DNA of 64,000 nucleotides from Microbacterium sp. LWS13-1.2 (GCF_040144835.1 NZ_CP151632.1:3410001-3474000), one strand, 5' to 3'; counted from the first letter of the stretch, positions 16,265-25,347 are shown. The notes: generated by a model not told the origin, from the sequence alone. A program made the numbers and translations.

Positions 16265-17572
16265 GTCTTCCTCGACGCTCGTCAGGGCTTCATCGTAGAT
16301 CGCGATCGCCTCCTGCACCTCCCCGTCGGTGACGACGCAGGGCGGCACGACATGGATCCGGTTGTCAGCGGCGAACGGCAGCAGGCCGCGCGAGGTGAGC
16401 TCCTTCTTGAGCCGGCCGATCACGTCTGCGCCCACCGGCTCGCGCGACTCGCGGTCCGAGACGAGCTCGAGTGCCCAGAAGACGCCTTCGCCCCGCACCT
16501 CGCCGATGAGCGGATGCCGCGCCGCGAGGTCGCGCAGCCCCGGGCCGATCGCGTCCTCGCCCACGCGGCGGGCGTTGTCGACGATGCCCTCCGCCTCCAT
16601 CGCGTCGATGGAGGCGATGATGGATGCCGCCGCCAGCGGGTGCCCGGAGTACGTGAGCCCGCCGGGGAAGACGCGGTCGTCGAAGGTCGCCGAGATCTCG
16701 TCCGAGATGATCACGCCGCCCACCGGGACGTAGCCGGAGTTCACGCCCTTCGCGAAGGTGATGAGGTCGGGCACGACGTCGTACCCCTGGAACGCGAACC
16801 AGCGCCCGGTCCGGCCGAACCCGGCCATGACCTCGTCGAGGATCAGCACGATGCCGTATCGGTCGGCCAGCGCCCGCACACCGGCGAGGTAGCCGGGCGG
16901 CGGCAGCAGGATCCCCGCGGTGCCCGGAATCGACTCGAGCAGCAGCGCCGCGATCGTCGAGGGGCCCTCCGACTGGATGACGCGCTCGAGGTGGTGCAGC
17001 GCCCGCTCCGACTCCTCCTCGGGCGTGGTCGCCCAGAACTCCGAGCGGTACAGATACGGACCGAAGAAGTGCACGTGGCCGCGGGCGAACTGATTCGGCA
17101 TCCGTCGCCAGTCGCCGGTCGCGACGATCGCCGCCCCGGTGTTGCCGTGGTACGACCGGTAGGTCGAGAGGACCGTGTCGCGGCCGGTGTGAAGGCGGGC
17201 CATGCGGATCGCGTTCTCGATCGCGTCGGCGCCGCCGTTGGTGAAGAAGACCTTGGCGAAGCCGTCCGGCGCCTTGCCGAGGATGCGCTGCGCCGCCCGG
17301 CCGCGGGCGAGGTTGGCCGTGGCGGGGCCGATCGTCGCGAGCTCCTCGGCCTGCGCCCGGATGGCCGCGACGACGGCAGGATGCTGGTGCCCGATGTTGA
17401 CGTTCACCAGCTGGCTCGAGAAGTCGAGCATGCGACGGCCGGCGTGATCCCACACCACTGTTCCGGCGCCGCCCGCGATGACGGGGAGGTCGAGCCCGGC
17501 CTGCGCGGACCAGGAGTGGAACACGTGCTCGCGGTCGAGCTGCTTCGCGAGCGCGTCGAGATCTTCGGTCAT
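16256..17572 (-). CDS. Class III aminotransferase, likely beta-alanine transaminase
   Basis: A 438-residue PLP enzyme of the class III omega-aminotransferase group. It shows FFTNGGADAIENAIRMAR, the YRSYHGNT loop, ILDEVMAGFGRTG with Asp246, and the Schiff-base Lys275 in ITFAKGVNSGYVP. Position between the N-carbamoyl-beta-alanine hydrolase and mmsA suggests it converts beta-alanine to malonate semialdehyde; that assignment is inference from context. No strong ribosome binding site. The stop codon comes from the second repeat family. It lies downstream of the NMT1-type lipoprotein with 175 bp of repeats between. Confidence 0.88.
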   Translation of the reverse strand: MTEDLDALAKQLDREHVFHSWSAQAGLDLPVIAGGAGTVVWDHAGRRMLDFSSQLVNVNIGHQHPAVVAAIRAQAEELATIGPATANLARGRAAQRILGKAPDGFAKVFFTNGGADAIENAIRMARLHTGRDTVLSTYRSYHGNTGAAIVATGDWRRMPNQFARGHVHFFGPYLYRSEFWATTPEEESERALHHLERVIQSEGPSTIAALLLESIPGTAGILLPPPGYLAGVRALADRYGIVLILDEVMAGFGRTGRWFAFQGYDVVPDLITFAKGVNSGYVPVGGVIISDEISATFDDRVFPGGLTYSGHPLAAASIIASIDAMEAEGIVDNARRVGEDAIGPGLRDLAARHPLIGEVRGEGVFWALELVSDRESREPVGADVIGRLKKELTSRGLLPFAADNRIHVVPPCVVTDGEVQEAIAIYDEALTSVEEDGP

Positions 17573-17609
17573 GCGGCCACGCTTCCCGTTCTCTGTCGCC
17601 GGGTCAAGG

Positions 17610-17740
17610 GCGTTCCGTCTCGCTCAGGGCGTTTCGTCTCTGCGTTTCGACTCGCAAGCTCGCTCAACGACCGCGTTCCTCGCTCGCTCAACGACCGACC
17701 GCAAGCCGGCCGTTGAGCGAGCGGAGCGAGACGAAACGCA
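17610..17740. repeat. REP-like repeat cluster
   Basis: Several full and partial copies: a fragment from 17610, minus-strand copies 17626-17673 and 17674-17697, and an inverted plus-strand copy 17705-17740. They fill nearly all the gap between the aminotransferase and the ABC binding-protein gene. The inverted pair can form a hairpin inside the operon. No gene is seen in this gap. Confidence 0.85.
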
Positions 17741-17747
17741 TCCCGAC

Positions 17748-18938
17748 CTACTGACCGCCCTCGGTGAGGGTGACGTCGATCGGCGTGTACTCGCCGGCGA
17801 CCTCGACGCCCTCGTCCTTCAGCTCGGCGAGCGCCTTCTCGATGTACTCGTTCGAATAGGCCGAGTCGGCGGGCTCCGTGGTGATGAGCTCGAGGTCGTC
17901 CTGGTTCTTGGCCGACAGCGCTCCGGCCACGGTCTTGTCCCACGCGGCCTCATCGACGAGCCCGAAGTCGACACCCGTCCAGATGAGCTTGTTGACCTCG
18001 TTCATCTGCCACAGCTGGTGCACCGGGCCCACGGGGAACGCGGCCTCGGCGTTGGAGGCGATGTCGTAGACGATCGTCGCAGCCTCCTCGGGGTTGTCGC
18101 GCGCGTAGATCCAGCCCTTGGTCACGGCTTTCAGGAACCGGACGGCCGCGTCGGCGTACGCCGGGTCTTCCTCGAGGCGCTGGGTGTCCGCCCAGATCGC
18201 GTCCTGCAGCATGGCACCCTCGGTGTCTTCGTACGAGATGACGTCGAAGTCCTCGGGCTGGTAGAGCTCGCCCGTCTCCGGGTTCACGACCTCGAGGATC
18301 TGCGCCCACTCGTTGTACGTCATCGCCTGGGCGGCGTCGACGTCACGGTCGAGCAGGGCGTTCATCGAGAAGTCCTGGGTCGTGATCGACACGGAGGTGG
18401 AGTCGAGGTCCTCGGCGGCCATCGCGGCGAAGATCTCCCACTCGTTGCCGAAGCCCCACGAGCCGATGCGCTTGCCTTCGAAGTCCGAGACGGACGTGAT
18501 GCCATCGCCCTTCCACGCGACCTGCAGGGTGCCCGACTTCTGGAACACCTGCGCGATGTCGGTGAGCTCGACGCCCGTCGCCTCGAGCGTGCCGAGCACC
18601 TTCGGCACCCAGGCGATCGCGAAGTCGACATCGCCCGCGACGAGGGCGTCCTGCGGCACGATGTCACCGCCCGACGGCACGATCTCGACGTCGTCGAAGC
18701 CCTCCTCCTCGAAGTAGCCCTGCTCCTGGGCGACGTAGTAGCCGGCGAACTGCGCCTGCGGCAGCCACTGCAGCTGCAGCTTGATCGAGCTGAGCGGTTC
18801 GAAGTCCGCGTCGTCGCCGCCGTCATCGGTGTCGCCCGAGCCGGAGCAGGCGGCGAGGGCGAGTGCCGCGATGGTCGCGACGGATGCCGCGGCCAGCCCA
18901 CGTCGGATGCCGGACCTGCGTGAGTTGCTGTGTCTCAT
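17748..18938 (-). CDS. ABC transporter substrate-binding lipoprotein (NMT1/THI5 type)
   Basis: A 396-residue exported lipoprotein with a signal peptide, lipobox LAAC and lipidated Cys31. The mature part has the NMT1/SsuA-type fold: IKLQLQWLPQAQFAGYYVAQEQGYFEEEGF and a SGGDIVPQDALVAGDVDFAI segment. Proteins of this class bind pyrimidine-like ligands (thiamin precursors, riboflavin) or sulfonates. With the hydantoinase pathway around it, a pyrimidine, hydantoin or ureide ligand is likely but inferred. Start at the ATG at 18938 with AAAGGAA upstream. Confidence 0.9.
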   Translation of the reverse strand: MRHSNSRRSGIRRGLAAASVATIAALALAACSGSGDTDDGGDDADFEPLSSIKLQLQWLPQAQFAGYYVAQEQGYFEEEGFDDVEIVPSGGDIVPQDALVAGDVDFAIAWVPKVLGTLEATGVELTDIAQVFQKSGTLQVAWKGDGITSVSDFEGKRIGSWGFGNEWEIFAAMAAEDLDSTSVSITTQDFSMNALLDRDVDAAQAMTYNEWAQILEVVNPETGELYQPEDFDVISYEDTEGAMLQDAIWADTQRLEEDPAYADAAVRFLKAVTKGWIYARDNPEEAATIVYDIASNAEAAFPVGPVHQLWQMNEVNKLIWTGVDFGLVDEAAWDKTVAGALSAKNQDDLELITTEPADSAYSNEYIEKALAELKDEGVEVAGEYTPIDVTLTEGGQ

Positions 18939-18997
18939 TGCGTTCCTTTCGTGTGGTGCGTCTTTTCTTGGTGGTAGAGCCTGTCGATACCCGCCGG

Positions 18998-19837
18998 TTA
19001 GCCCGGCGACCGCCTCGTCGCCAGCCGCTCCAGCAGCGAGGTCACGAGGAAGAACACGAGGCCGATGATGATGCCGCCGAGGACATAGGCCCATGCGAGG
19101 GCGGCGCGCCCCGATTTCGCGTAGGTCGCGATGGCGGTGCCGATGCCGTCGGCCGGGCCGCCGAAATACTCGGCGACCAGCGCGGCGATCACGGCGAGCG
19201 AGCTGGCGATGCGCAGGCCCGTCATCAGATAGGGGAGCGCGGTCGGCAGGGTGAGCACGCGGAACGTCTGGAAGCCGGATGCCGCCGACGAGCGCAGCAG
19301 ATCGCGATGCACGGGCCGGGTCTGGCGGAGGCCGCGCAGGACGTTGACGAACACGGGGATGAAGGCCGCGATCGTCGCCACCGCCTGGCGCCCGAACTGG
19401 CTCGACGCGCCGAACATCGTGTTGAGGATCGGCGTGACCGCGACGATCGGGATGACCGCCAGGGCCGACACCAGCGGGGCGAGCATGCCGTCGATGGGCC
19501 GGGCCGCGGCGGCGAGTCCCGCGAACAGGAGCGCGAGGAGGGATCCGACCACGAGCCCGATCAGCGCGTTCGTGGCCGTGATCCTCATGTCGTCGAGGAT
19601 GATCGGGAACCGGCGGACGAACTCCTCCGCGATCGCGATCGGGCTCGGCAGCATCCGGGGCGCGGTGCCGAGCACGTCGACCCAGAAGATCCAGATCGCG
19701 AGGATCAGGATGCCGACCACGACGGGCGCCACCCACCGCAGCCACCCCGGAAGCTCGCGCTCGCCGGGCTCGGGGCGCTGCGCCTTGCCCGCCGGCGTCG
19801 GCGGGGCGGGCAGCATCGTGGTCGCCGTATCCGTCAT
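18998..19837 (-). CDS. ABC transporter permease
   Basis: A 279-residue inner-membrane permease of the SsuC/TauC/ThiX type with about six helices. The EAA-loop that contacts the ATPase is in the region RDLLRSSAASGFQTFRVLTLPTALPYLMTGLR (about 180-211). It overlaps the ATPase gene by four bases (ATGA), so the two are translationally coupled. It partners the other permease at 20622-21551, giving a heterodimeric channel. Confidence 0.9.
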   Translation of the reverse strand: MTDTATTMLPAPPTPAGKAQRPEPGERELPGWLRWVAPVVVGILILAIWIFWVDVLGTAPRMLPSPIAIAEEFVRRFPIILDDMRITATNALIGLVVGSLLALLFAGLAAAARPIDGMLAPLVSALAVIPIVAVTPILNTMFGASSQFGRQAVATIAAFIPVFVNVLRGLRQTRPVHRDLLRSSAASGFQTFRVLTLPTALPYLMTGLRIASSLAVIAALVAEYFGGPADGIGTAIATYAKSGRAALAWAYVLGGIIIGLVFFLVTSLLERLATRRSPG

Positions 19838-20625
19838 GATTCACTCGCCCTCGCGACGGGCGAGCCGTGCAAGGCCTCGCGGACGGCGGTGACGCGATCG
19901 AAGAACGCCGGCGACTCGCGCAGCGCCTCGTCGCGCTGTTCGCCGAGACCCGTCGCGATGACGTCGGTGATGCGGCCGGGACGCGGGCTCATCACGACGA
20001 CGCGGTCGGACAGGAAGACGGCTTCGGGGATCGAGTGCGTCACGAACACCACGGCGGCCGATGTCTCGGCCGCGATGCGTGTGAGCTCGGATTGGAGCCG
20101 CTCGCGCGTCATCTCGTCCAGCGCGCCGAACGGCTCGTCCATGAGCAGGAGCCTCGGCCGCGCGGCGAGTGCGCGCGCGATGGCGACGCGCTGCTGCATG
20201 CCGCCCGACAGCTGGTCGGGGTACCGGTCGACGAAGTCCGAGAGACCGACCAGCTCGGCGAGCTCGGCGACGCGGGTCGCCCGCGCGGCCTTGCCGGTGC
20301 CGTGCAGCTCGAGCGGCAGTCCGATGTTGGCGGCCACCGTGCGCCACGGCAGGAGTCCTGCCTGCTGGAAGGCGATGCCGTAGTCCTGGTCGATGCGGGC
20401 GCGCTTGGCCGGCTTGCCGAAGATCTCGAGGGCGCCGGTGGTGGCCTGGTCGAGGTCGGCGATCAGGCGCAGCAGCGTCGACTTGCCGCAGCCCGAGGGG
20501 CCTATGAGCGACACGAACTCGCCGGCGGCGACCTCCAGTTCGACCTCGGTGAGCGCGACGACCTCCTCGGTCGCAGTCGGGAAGACCTTCCCGACTGCGG
20601 CTGCGTGCACGGCAAGGTCCGTCAT
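19834..20625 (-). CDS. ABC transporter ATP-binding protein
   Basis: A 263-residue importer ATPase of the SsuB/TauB/ThiZ type. Walker A is GPSGCGKST (about 43-51), the Q-loop is FQQAGLLPWRTV, the signature is LSGGMQQR, and Walker B with the switch reads LLLMDEPFGALD and VTHS. The ATG at 20625 was chosen; the longer frame overlaps the upstream permease. Four-base overlaps on both sides tie it to both permeases. Confidence 0.92.
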   Translation of the reverse strand: MTDLAVHAAAVGKVFPTATEEVVALTEVELEVAAGEFVSLIGPSGCGKSTLLRLIADLDQATTGALEIFGKPAKRARIDQDYGIAFQQAGLLPWRTVAANIGLPLELHGTGKAARATRVAELAELVGLSDFVDRYPDQLSGGMQQRVAIARALAARPRLLLMDEPFGALDEMTRERLQSELTRIAAETSAAVVFVTHSIPEAVFLSDRVVVMSPRPGRITDVIATGLGEQRDEALRESPAFFDRVTAVREALHGSPVARASES

Positions 20626-21551
20626 GCGGTGGCCTCTCCTCTGCGGTAGTTGGCGAGTCCGAGGCCGATGAGGGCCACCGAGCCGGCGGCGATCAGGCCG
20701 AGGGCGATCGAGCCGAACGTCGGTCCCCACGGCGCGGCGGGGTCGCTCGAGGCCTGGCCGGCGAGCTGGATCAGCATGCGGCCGATTCCGCCTCGCATGC
20801 CGATCGACACCTCGGCGACGACGGCGCCGAGCACGGCGTTCGCGGCGGCGAGCCGGAGCGCGGGCAGCAGGTGCGGCACCGCGGCGGGCAGCCGCAGGCG
20901 CAGGAGCGTCGGCCAGTAGCCGGCGGCGTAGCTGTTCATCAGATCGAGGTGGATGCGGTCGGGTGAGCCGAGGCCGCGGAGCACGCCGACGGCGACCGGG
21001 AAGAACGCGAGGTACGACGCGATGACGGCGACCGACAGCCACTGCGGCCAGGAGCCGCCGCCGCGGTCGATCTGATTGCCGATGGCGTTGACGACCGGGG
21101 CGAACGCGATGAGCGGCACGATCTGGCTGACAACGATCCAGGGGAGCAGGCCCCACTCCAGCAGGCGCCAGCGCTGCATGACGAGTCCGAGCACGGCGCC
21201 GACGGCGACGCCGATCAGCCAGCCGACTGCCGCGATGCCGAGCGTCACGAGCGCGGCGCCGGCGACAGAGACCCACAGCGGCGGGGTATCGCCGCCGCTG
21301 GTCGGGGCGAACAGCCGGGCGACCATGTCCCAGACGTGCGGCATGGCGCGGTCGTGGGTGCGCGGCAGGATCATGACACCCGAGCCCGACTCGCCTGCCA
21401 CCGCCCCGATCACGAACCCGTCGCTGGGGCCGAGGAACTTGTACAGCTCCCACAGCACGAGCACGGCGAGCACGCCGAGGGCTCCCCAGCCCGCGGCGAT
21501 CCAGCCGCGCAGCTCGCCCTGCCTCCGGGCCGACCAGCCGATCGGTCTCAT
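20622..21551 (-). CDS. ABC transporter permease
   Basis: A 309-residue membrane permease, second channel subunit of the NMT1-type importer. It has a basic N-terminus, one helix (about 16-40), a periplasmic segment, then a five-helix permease core. The coupling loop is near LMNSYAAGYWPTLLRLRLPAAVPHLLPALR. It starts 10 bases after the luciferase-like gene and overlaps the ATPase gene by four bases. Confidence 0.88.
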   Translation of the reverse strand: MRPIGWSARRQGELRGWIAAGWGALGVLAVLVLWELYKFLGPSDGFVIGAVAGESGSGVMILPRTHDRAMPHVWDMVARLFAPTSGGDTPPLWVSVAGAALVTLGIAAVGWLIGVAVGAVLGLVMQRWRLLEWGLLPWIVVSQIVPLIAFAPVVNAIGNQIDRGGGSWPQWLSVAVIASYLAFFPVAVGVLRGLGSPDRIHLDLMNSYAAGYWPTLLRLRLPAAVPHLLPALRLAAANAVLGAVVAEVSIGMRGGIGRMLIQLAGQASSDPAAPWGPTFGSIALGLIAAGSVALIGLGLANYRRGEATA

Positions 21552-21561
21552 GCCGCAGCCC

Positions 21562-22578
21562 TCACTTCTTCGCGGCGACGTGGGTCTGAAGCGCAGGGAT
21601 CACGGTCTCGCCGTAGACGCGGAGGGTCTCCTCCTTGTTGTCGTGCTGCAGGTAGCCGGCGAACTGCGTGACGCCGAGCTCGCGCAGCTGCTCGAGCTTG
21701 GCGATGTGCTCGTCGGCGGTGCCCAGGATGCAGAAGCGCTCGACGATCTCGTCGGGCACGAAGTCGACATGGTCGTTGTCGGCCTTGCCGTGGGTGTTGT
21801 AGTCGTATCCCTGGCGACCTGCGATGTAGTCCGTCAGCGCGTCGGGAACGGCCCCGTGCTCGCCGTACTTGGCCACGATGTCGGCGACGTGGTTGCCCAC
21901 CATCCCGCCGAACCACCGGCACTGGTCGCGCATGTGCGCCCGGTCCTCGCCGATGTACATGGGCGCCGCCACGCAGAACGACAGCGACTCCGGGTCGCGG
22001 CCGGCGGCGGCCGCGGCATCCTTCACCGTCTTGATCATCCAGGCGGCGATGTCGACGTCCGAGAGCTGCAGGATGAAGCCGTCGCCGACCTCGCCGGTGA
22101 GCTTCAGCGCCAGCGGGCCGTACGCGGCCACCCAGACGTCGAGCTGCGATCCGCGGCTCCACGGGAACTGCAGGGTCGCACCCTTGTACTCGACCGGGCG
22201 GGAGTTGGCGAGCTCCCGGATCACGTGGATCGACTCGCGCAGCTCGGCCATCGTCACCGGCTTGCCGTTGGTGACGCGCACCGCCGAGTCACCGCGGCCG
22301 ATGCCGCAGATCGTGCGGTTGCCGTACATCTCGTTGAGCGTGGCGAAGACGGATGCCGTGACCGTCCAGTCGCGCGTCGCGGGGTTCGTGACGAACGGCC
22401 CGACGGTGACCCGCTTGGTCTCGGCGAGGATCGCGGAGTGGACGACGTAGGGCTCCTGCCACAGCAGGTGCGAGTCGAACGTCCACACGTGGCTGAACCC
22501 GTGCGCCTCGGCGAGCCGGGCGAGCTGCACGGTGCGCGCGGCGGGCGGATTGGTCTGCAGGACGACTCCGAAGTCCAT
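21562..22578 (-). CDS. LLM-class (luciferase-like) flavin- or F420-dependent oxidoreductase
   Basis: A 338-residue TIM-barrel oxidoreductase of the bacterial-luciferase-like superfamily. It has MDFGVVLQTNPPA at the N-terminus, a FSHVWTFDSHLLWQEPYV strand-helix unit and GNRTICGIGRGDSAVR with the phosphate-binding region. Members use FMN or F420; which cofactor cannot be decided here. It sits between the hydantoinase and the transporter genes, so it probably acts on the pathway substrate: reducing or dehydrogenating a pyrimidine ring, or oxidatively opening it as RutA does. AGGAG precedes the ATG. Confidence 0.88.
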   Translation of the reverse strand: MDFGVVLQTNPPAARTVQLARLAEAHGFSHVWTFDSHLLWQEPYVVHSAILAETKRVTVGPFVTNPATRDWTVTASVFATLNEMYGNRTICGIGRGDSAVRVTNGKPVTMAELRESIHVIRELANSRPVEYKGATLQFPWSRGSQLDVWVAAYGPLALKLTGEVGDGFILQLSDVDIAAWMIKTVKDAAAAAGRDPESLSFCVAAPMYIGEDRAHMRDQCRWFGGMVGNHVADIVAKYGEHGAVPDALTDYIAGRQGYDYNTHGKADNDHVDFVPDEIVERFCILGTADEHIAKLEQLRELGVTQFAGYLQHDNKEETLRVYGETVIPALQTHVAAKK

Positions 22579-22597
22579 GTGTGCTCCTACGTTCGTG

Positions 22598-22692
22598 ACG
22601 TTTCGTCTCGCTCGTCCCTCGCTCGCTCGACGACCGGGTGACGTACCGGTCCTTGAGCGAGCGAAGCGAGACGAAACGCAGAGACGAAACGT
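22598..22692. repeat. REP-like inverted repeat pair
   Basis: A minus-strand copy (22598-22637) and a plus-strand copy (22646-22692, with a duplicated GAGACGAAACG tail) of the same intergenic family form a large inverted repeat. It fills the 121-bp gap between the hydantoinase and luciferase-like genes, so the operon transcript would carry a strong internal hairpin. Confidence 0.88.
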
Positions 22693-22699
22693 GCCATGG

Positions 22700-24133
22700 T
22701 CAGATGAGGTACTGCGAGAGGCCGCGCTTGAGGAAGCGGCCGTCGCCCTTGGCGCCGTGGTACTGGCCGCCGTCGATCAGGACCTTGCCGCGTGAGATCA
22801 CGGTGTCGACGTGCCCGTCGATCTCGATTCCCTCCCACGCCGAGTGGTCCATGTTCATGTGGTGGGATGCCGCAGAGATGCTGGTGTGGCCGTTCGGGTC
22901 GTAGACCACGACGTCGCCGTCGGCGCCCGGCTGGATCACGCCCTTGCGACCGTAGAGGCCGAACATGCGCGCGGGCGTGGTCGAGGTGAGCTCCACCCAC
23001 CGTTCGAGCGTGATCTTGCCGGTGACGACGCCCTGGTACATGAGGTCCATGCGGTGCTCGACCGACCCGATGCCGTTGGGGATCGCGCGGAAGTCGTCGA
23101 GGCCGAGGTCCTTCTGCCCCTTCATGCAGAACGGGCAGTGGTCGGTCGAGACCATCTGGATGTCGTTGGTGCGCAGCGCCTGCCACATGTGGTGCTGGTG
23201 GCCGTCCTTGGCGCTCCGCAGCGGCGTCGAGCACACCCACTTCGCCCCCTCGAACTGCCCCCACTCCTCGCTGAACGCGCCGAGCTGCTCCTCGAGCGAA
23301 AGGTAGAGGTACTGCGGGCAGGTCTCGCCGAACACGTTCCAGCCCTGGTCGCGCGCCCAGGCGATCTGATCAACCGCCTGCTTGGCGCTCACGTGCACCG
23401 TGTAGAGGGGCGCACCGGTGAGATTCGCGAGCATGATCGCGCGGTGGGTGGCCTCCTCCTCCATCTGCCAGGCGCGGGCGATGCCGTGATAGTACGGCGC
23501 CTTCTTGCCGGCATCCGCCAGCTGCGCCGCCAGCACGTCGATCGCCGGACCGTTCTCGGCGTGCATCATCGTGAGCAGGCCGGTCTCTGCCGACACCTGC
23601 ATCGCCTTCAGCACCTGCGCGTCGTCGGAGTAGAAGACGCCGGGGTAGGCCATGAACAGTTTGAAGCTGGAGATGCCCTCGTCGAGGAGGCCCCGCATCG
23701 CGGCGAGCGAGTCCTCGTCGACGCCGCCGACGATCTGGTGGAAGCCGTAGTCGATCGCGCAGTTGCCGGCGGCCTTCTCGTGCCAGGCGGCCAGGCCGTC
23801 CTGCACGCGCTCGCCGTAGCGCTGCACCGCGAAGTCGATGATCGACGTGGTGCCGCCCCAGGCCGCCGCCCGCGTGCCGGTCTCGAATGTGTCGGAGGCG
23901 TTCGTGCCGCCGAAGGGCAGCTCCATGTGGGTGTGCGCGTCGATGCCGCCGGGGATCACGTACTTGCCGGTGGCGTCGATGACGGTGTCGACGGATGCCG
24001 CGACATCCGTCCCGAGAAGCTGCGATCCCGGCGCCAGGACGGCGGCGATGGTCTCGCCGTCGATGAGCACGTCCGCTTCGCCGCGACCGGTCGCCGAGAC
24101 GACGGTCCCGCCCTTGATCAATGTGGTGGTCAT
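22700..24133 (-). CDS. hydA: Dihydropyrimidinase / hydantoinase
   Basis: A 477-residue cyclic amidohydrolase that opens dihydropyrimidine or hydantoin rings to N-carbamoyl amino acids. The binuclear metal site is complete: His67 and His69 in GGIDAHTHMELP, carboxylated Lys158 in ISSFKLFMAYPG, His191 (MMHAENG), His247 (YTVHVSAKQ) and Asp331 (STDHCPF). The product is the substrate of the downstream-acting amidohydrolase encoded just upstream at 24363. AAGGGAG precedes the ATG. The C-terminal half is full length. Confidence 0.94.
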   Translation of the reverse strand: MTTTLIKGGTVVSATGRGEADVLIDGETIAAVLAPGSQLLGTDVAASVDTVIDATGKYVIPGGIDAHTHMELPFGGTNASDTFETGTRAAAWGGTTSIIDFAVQRYGERVQDGLAAWHEKAAGNCAIDYGFHQIVGGVDEDSLAAMRGLLDEGISSFKLFMAYPGVFYSDDAQVLKAMQVSAETGLLTMMHAENGPAIDVLAAQLADAGKKAPYYHGIARAWQMEEEATHRAIMLANLTGAPLYTVHVSAKQAVDQIAWARDQGWNVFGETCPQYLYLSLEEQLGAFSEEWGQFEGAKWVCSTPLRSAKDGHQHHMWQALRTNDIQMVSTDHCPFCMKGQKDLGLDDFRAIPNGIGSVEHRMDLMYQGVVTGKITLERWVELTSTTPARMFGLYGRKGVIQPGADGDVVVYDPNGHTSISAASHHMNMDHSAWEGIEIDGHVDTVISRGKVLIDGGQYHGAKGDGRFLKRGLSQYLI

Positions 24134-24150
24134 TGCATCTCCCTTGATCC

Positions 24151-24340
24151 CGGTCGTTGAGCGAGCTTGCGAGTCGAAGCGCCGCGAGCCACTCTCCCAC
24201 CGGTCGTTGAGCGTGCGAGGAACGCGGTCGTTGAGCGAGCTTGCGAGTCGAAACGCAGAGCCGAAACGCCTCGGGCCGCTGCGTGACGTCGGTTCGGCGC
24301 GTTTCGTCTCGGTCGCTGCGCTCCCTCGCTCAACGACCGG
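24151..24340. repeat. REP-like repeat cluster, four copies
   Basis: Three plus-strand copies (24151-24182, 24200-24224, 24225-24269) and one inverted copy (24297-24340) occupy the 229-bp gap between the N-carbamoyl amidohydrolase and hydA. Copies differ in the middle (GAGCGAGCTTGCGAGTCG versus GAGCGAGCGAAGCGAG). I see no coding sequence or other signal in this gap. Confidence 0.88.
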
Positions 24341-24362
24341 GAGGGGAACGACCGCATATCGG

Positions 24363-25211
24363 TCACGGCTTCGCGATCCGGGTGTACGAGTCGGGCCGGC
24401 GATCGCGGTAGAACTGCCAGTCGTCGCGCATCTCGCGCACCATGTCGAGGTCGAGGTCGCGAACGAGCAGCTCCTCGTGCTCGCCCGACCCGCGCTCGCC
24501 GACGAAGTTGCCCCGCGGATCGATCACCTGGCTCGTGCCGTAGAAGTCCACCGCGAGGTCGCCGTATTCGTTGTCCTCGCGGCCGACCCGGTTGGGCTGC
24601 AGCACGAAGTACCCGTTGGCGACGGCCGCGGCGGGTCCTTCGACCTCCCACAGCCGGTTCGACAGCCCGGGCTTGGTGGCGTTCGGGTTGAAGACCATGT
24701 GCGCGTCGGCGAGGCCGAGCTCGCGCCATCCCTCGGGGAAGTGGCGGTCGTAGCAGATGTACATGCCGACGCGTCCCACCGCGGTCTCGAAGACGGGGTA
24801 CCCGAGGTTGCCGGGGCGGAAGTAGAACTTCTCCCAGAACCGGTCGAGGTGCGGCAGGTGGTGCTTGCGGTAGATGCCGAGGGTGGTGCCGTCTGCATCG
24901 ACCAGCACCGTGGTGTTGTAGTAGACCCCGGTCTCGGCCTCCTCGTAGATGGGGAGCACCATCACGAGCCCGAGCTCCTTGGCGACCGCGGCGAAGCGCT
25001 GCACGATGGGGCCGTCGACCGGCTCGGCGAAGCGGTAGTACTTCTTGTCCTGCGTGATCCCGAAGTAGGGGCCGTAGAACAGCTCCTGGAAGCACACGAC
25101 CTGCGCGCCCTGGCTCGCGGCATCCCGCGCGAAACCTTCGTGCTTGTCGAGCATCGACTCCTTGTCGCCCGTCCAGGTGGTCTGCGAAATCGCCGCGCGT
25201 ACCGTCGTCAT
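24363..25211 (-). CDS. N-carbamoyl-beta-alanine amidohydrolase (nitrilase superfamily)
   Basis: A 282-residue carbon-nitrogen hydrolase with the full Glu-Lys-Cys triad: Glu43 (CFQELFYGP), Lys116 (IYRKHHLPH) and Cys153 (MYICYDRHFPE). The FYGPYFG, HLDRFWEKFYF and NPNATKPGLSNRLW segments fit beta-ureidopropionase-like enzymes, which release CO2 and ammonia from N-carbamoyl-beta-alanine. The start at 25211 (ATG, GGAGAG upstream) is preferred over a longer frame that enters the promoter region. First gene of the catabolic cluster. Confidence 0.9.
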   Translation of the reverse strand: MTTVRAAISQTTWTGDKESMLDKHEGFARDAASQGAQVVCFQELFYGPYFGITQDKKYYRFAEPVDGPIVQRFAAVAKELGLVMVLPIYEEAETGVYYNTTVLVDADGTTLGIYRKHHLPHLDRFWEKFYFRPGNLGYPVFETAVGRVGMYICYDRHFPEGWRELGLADAHMVFNPNATKPGLSNRLWEVEGPAAAVANGYFVLQPNRVGREDNEYGDLAVDFYGTSQVIDPRGNFVGERGSGEHEELLVRDLDLDMVREMRDDWQFYRDRRPDSYTRIAKP

Positions 25212-25347
25212 CGTCTCTCCGTTCGTGAACCGGCGGATGCCGTGTTCCTCGTCCCTCGGGTGGGACCGGCGGGGTCCGCTCCCGCGGCGGCCCTGCACCC
25301 CGATCCTGTCGACCCGACGTTTCCCGTCGGTTTCGGCCTGTGACGCG

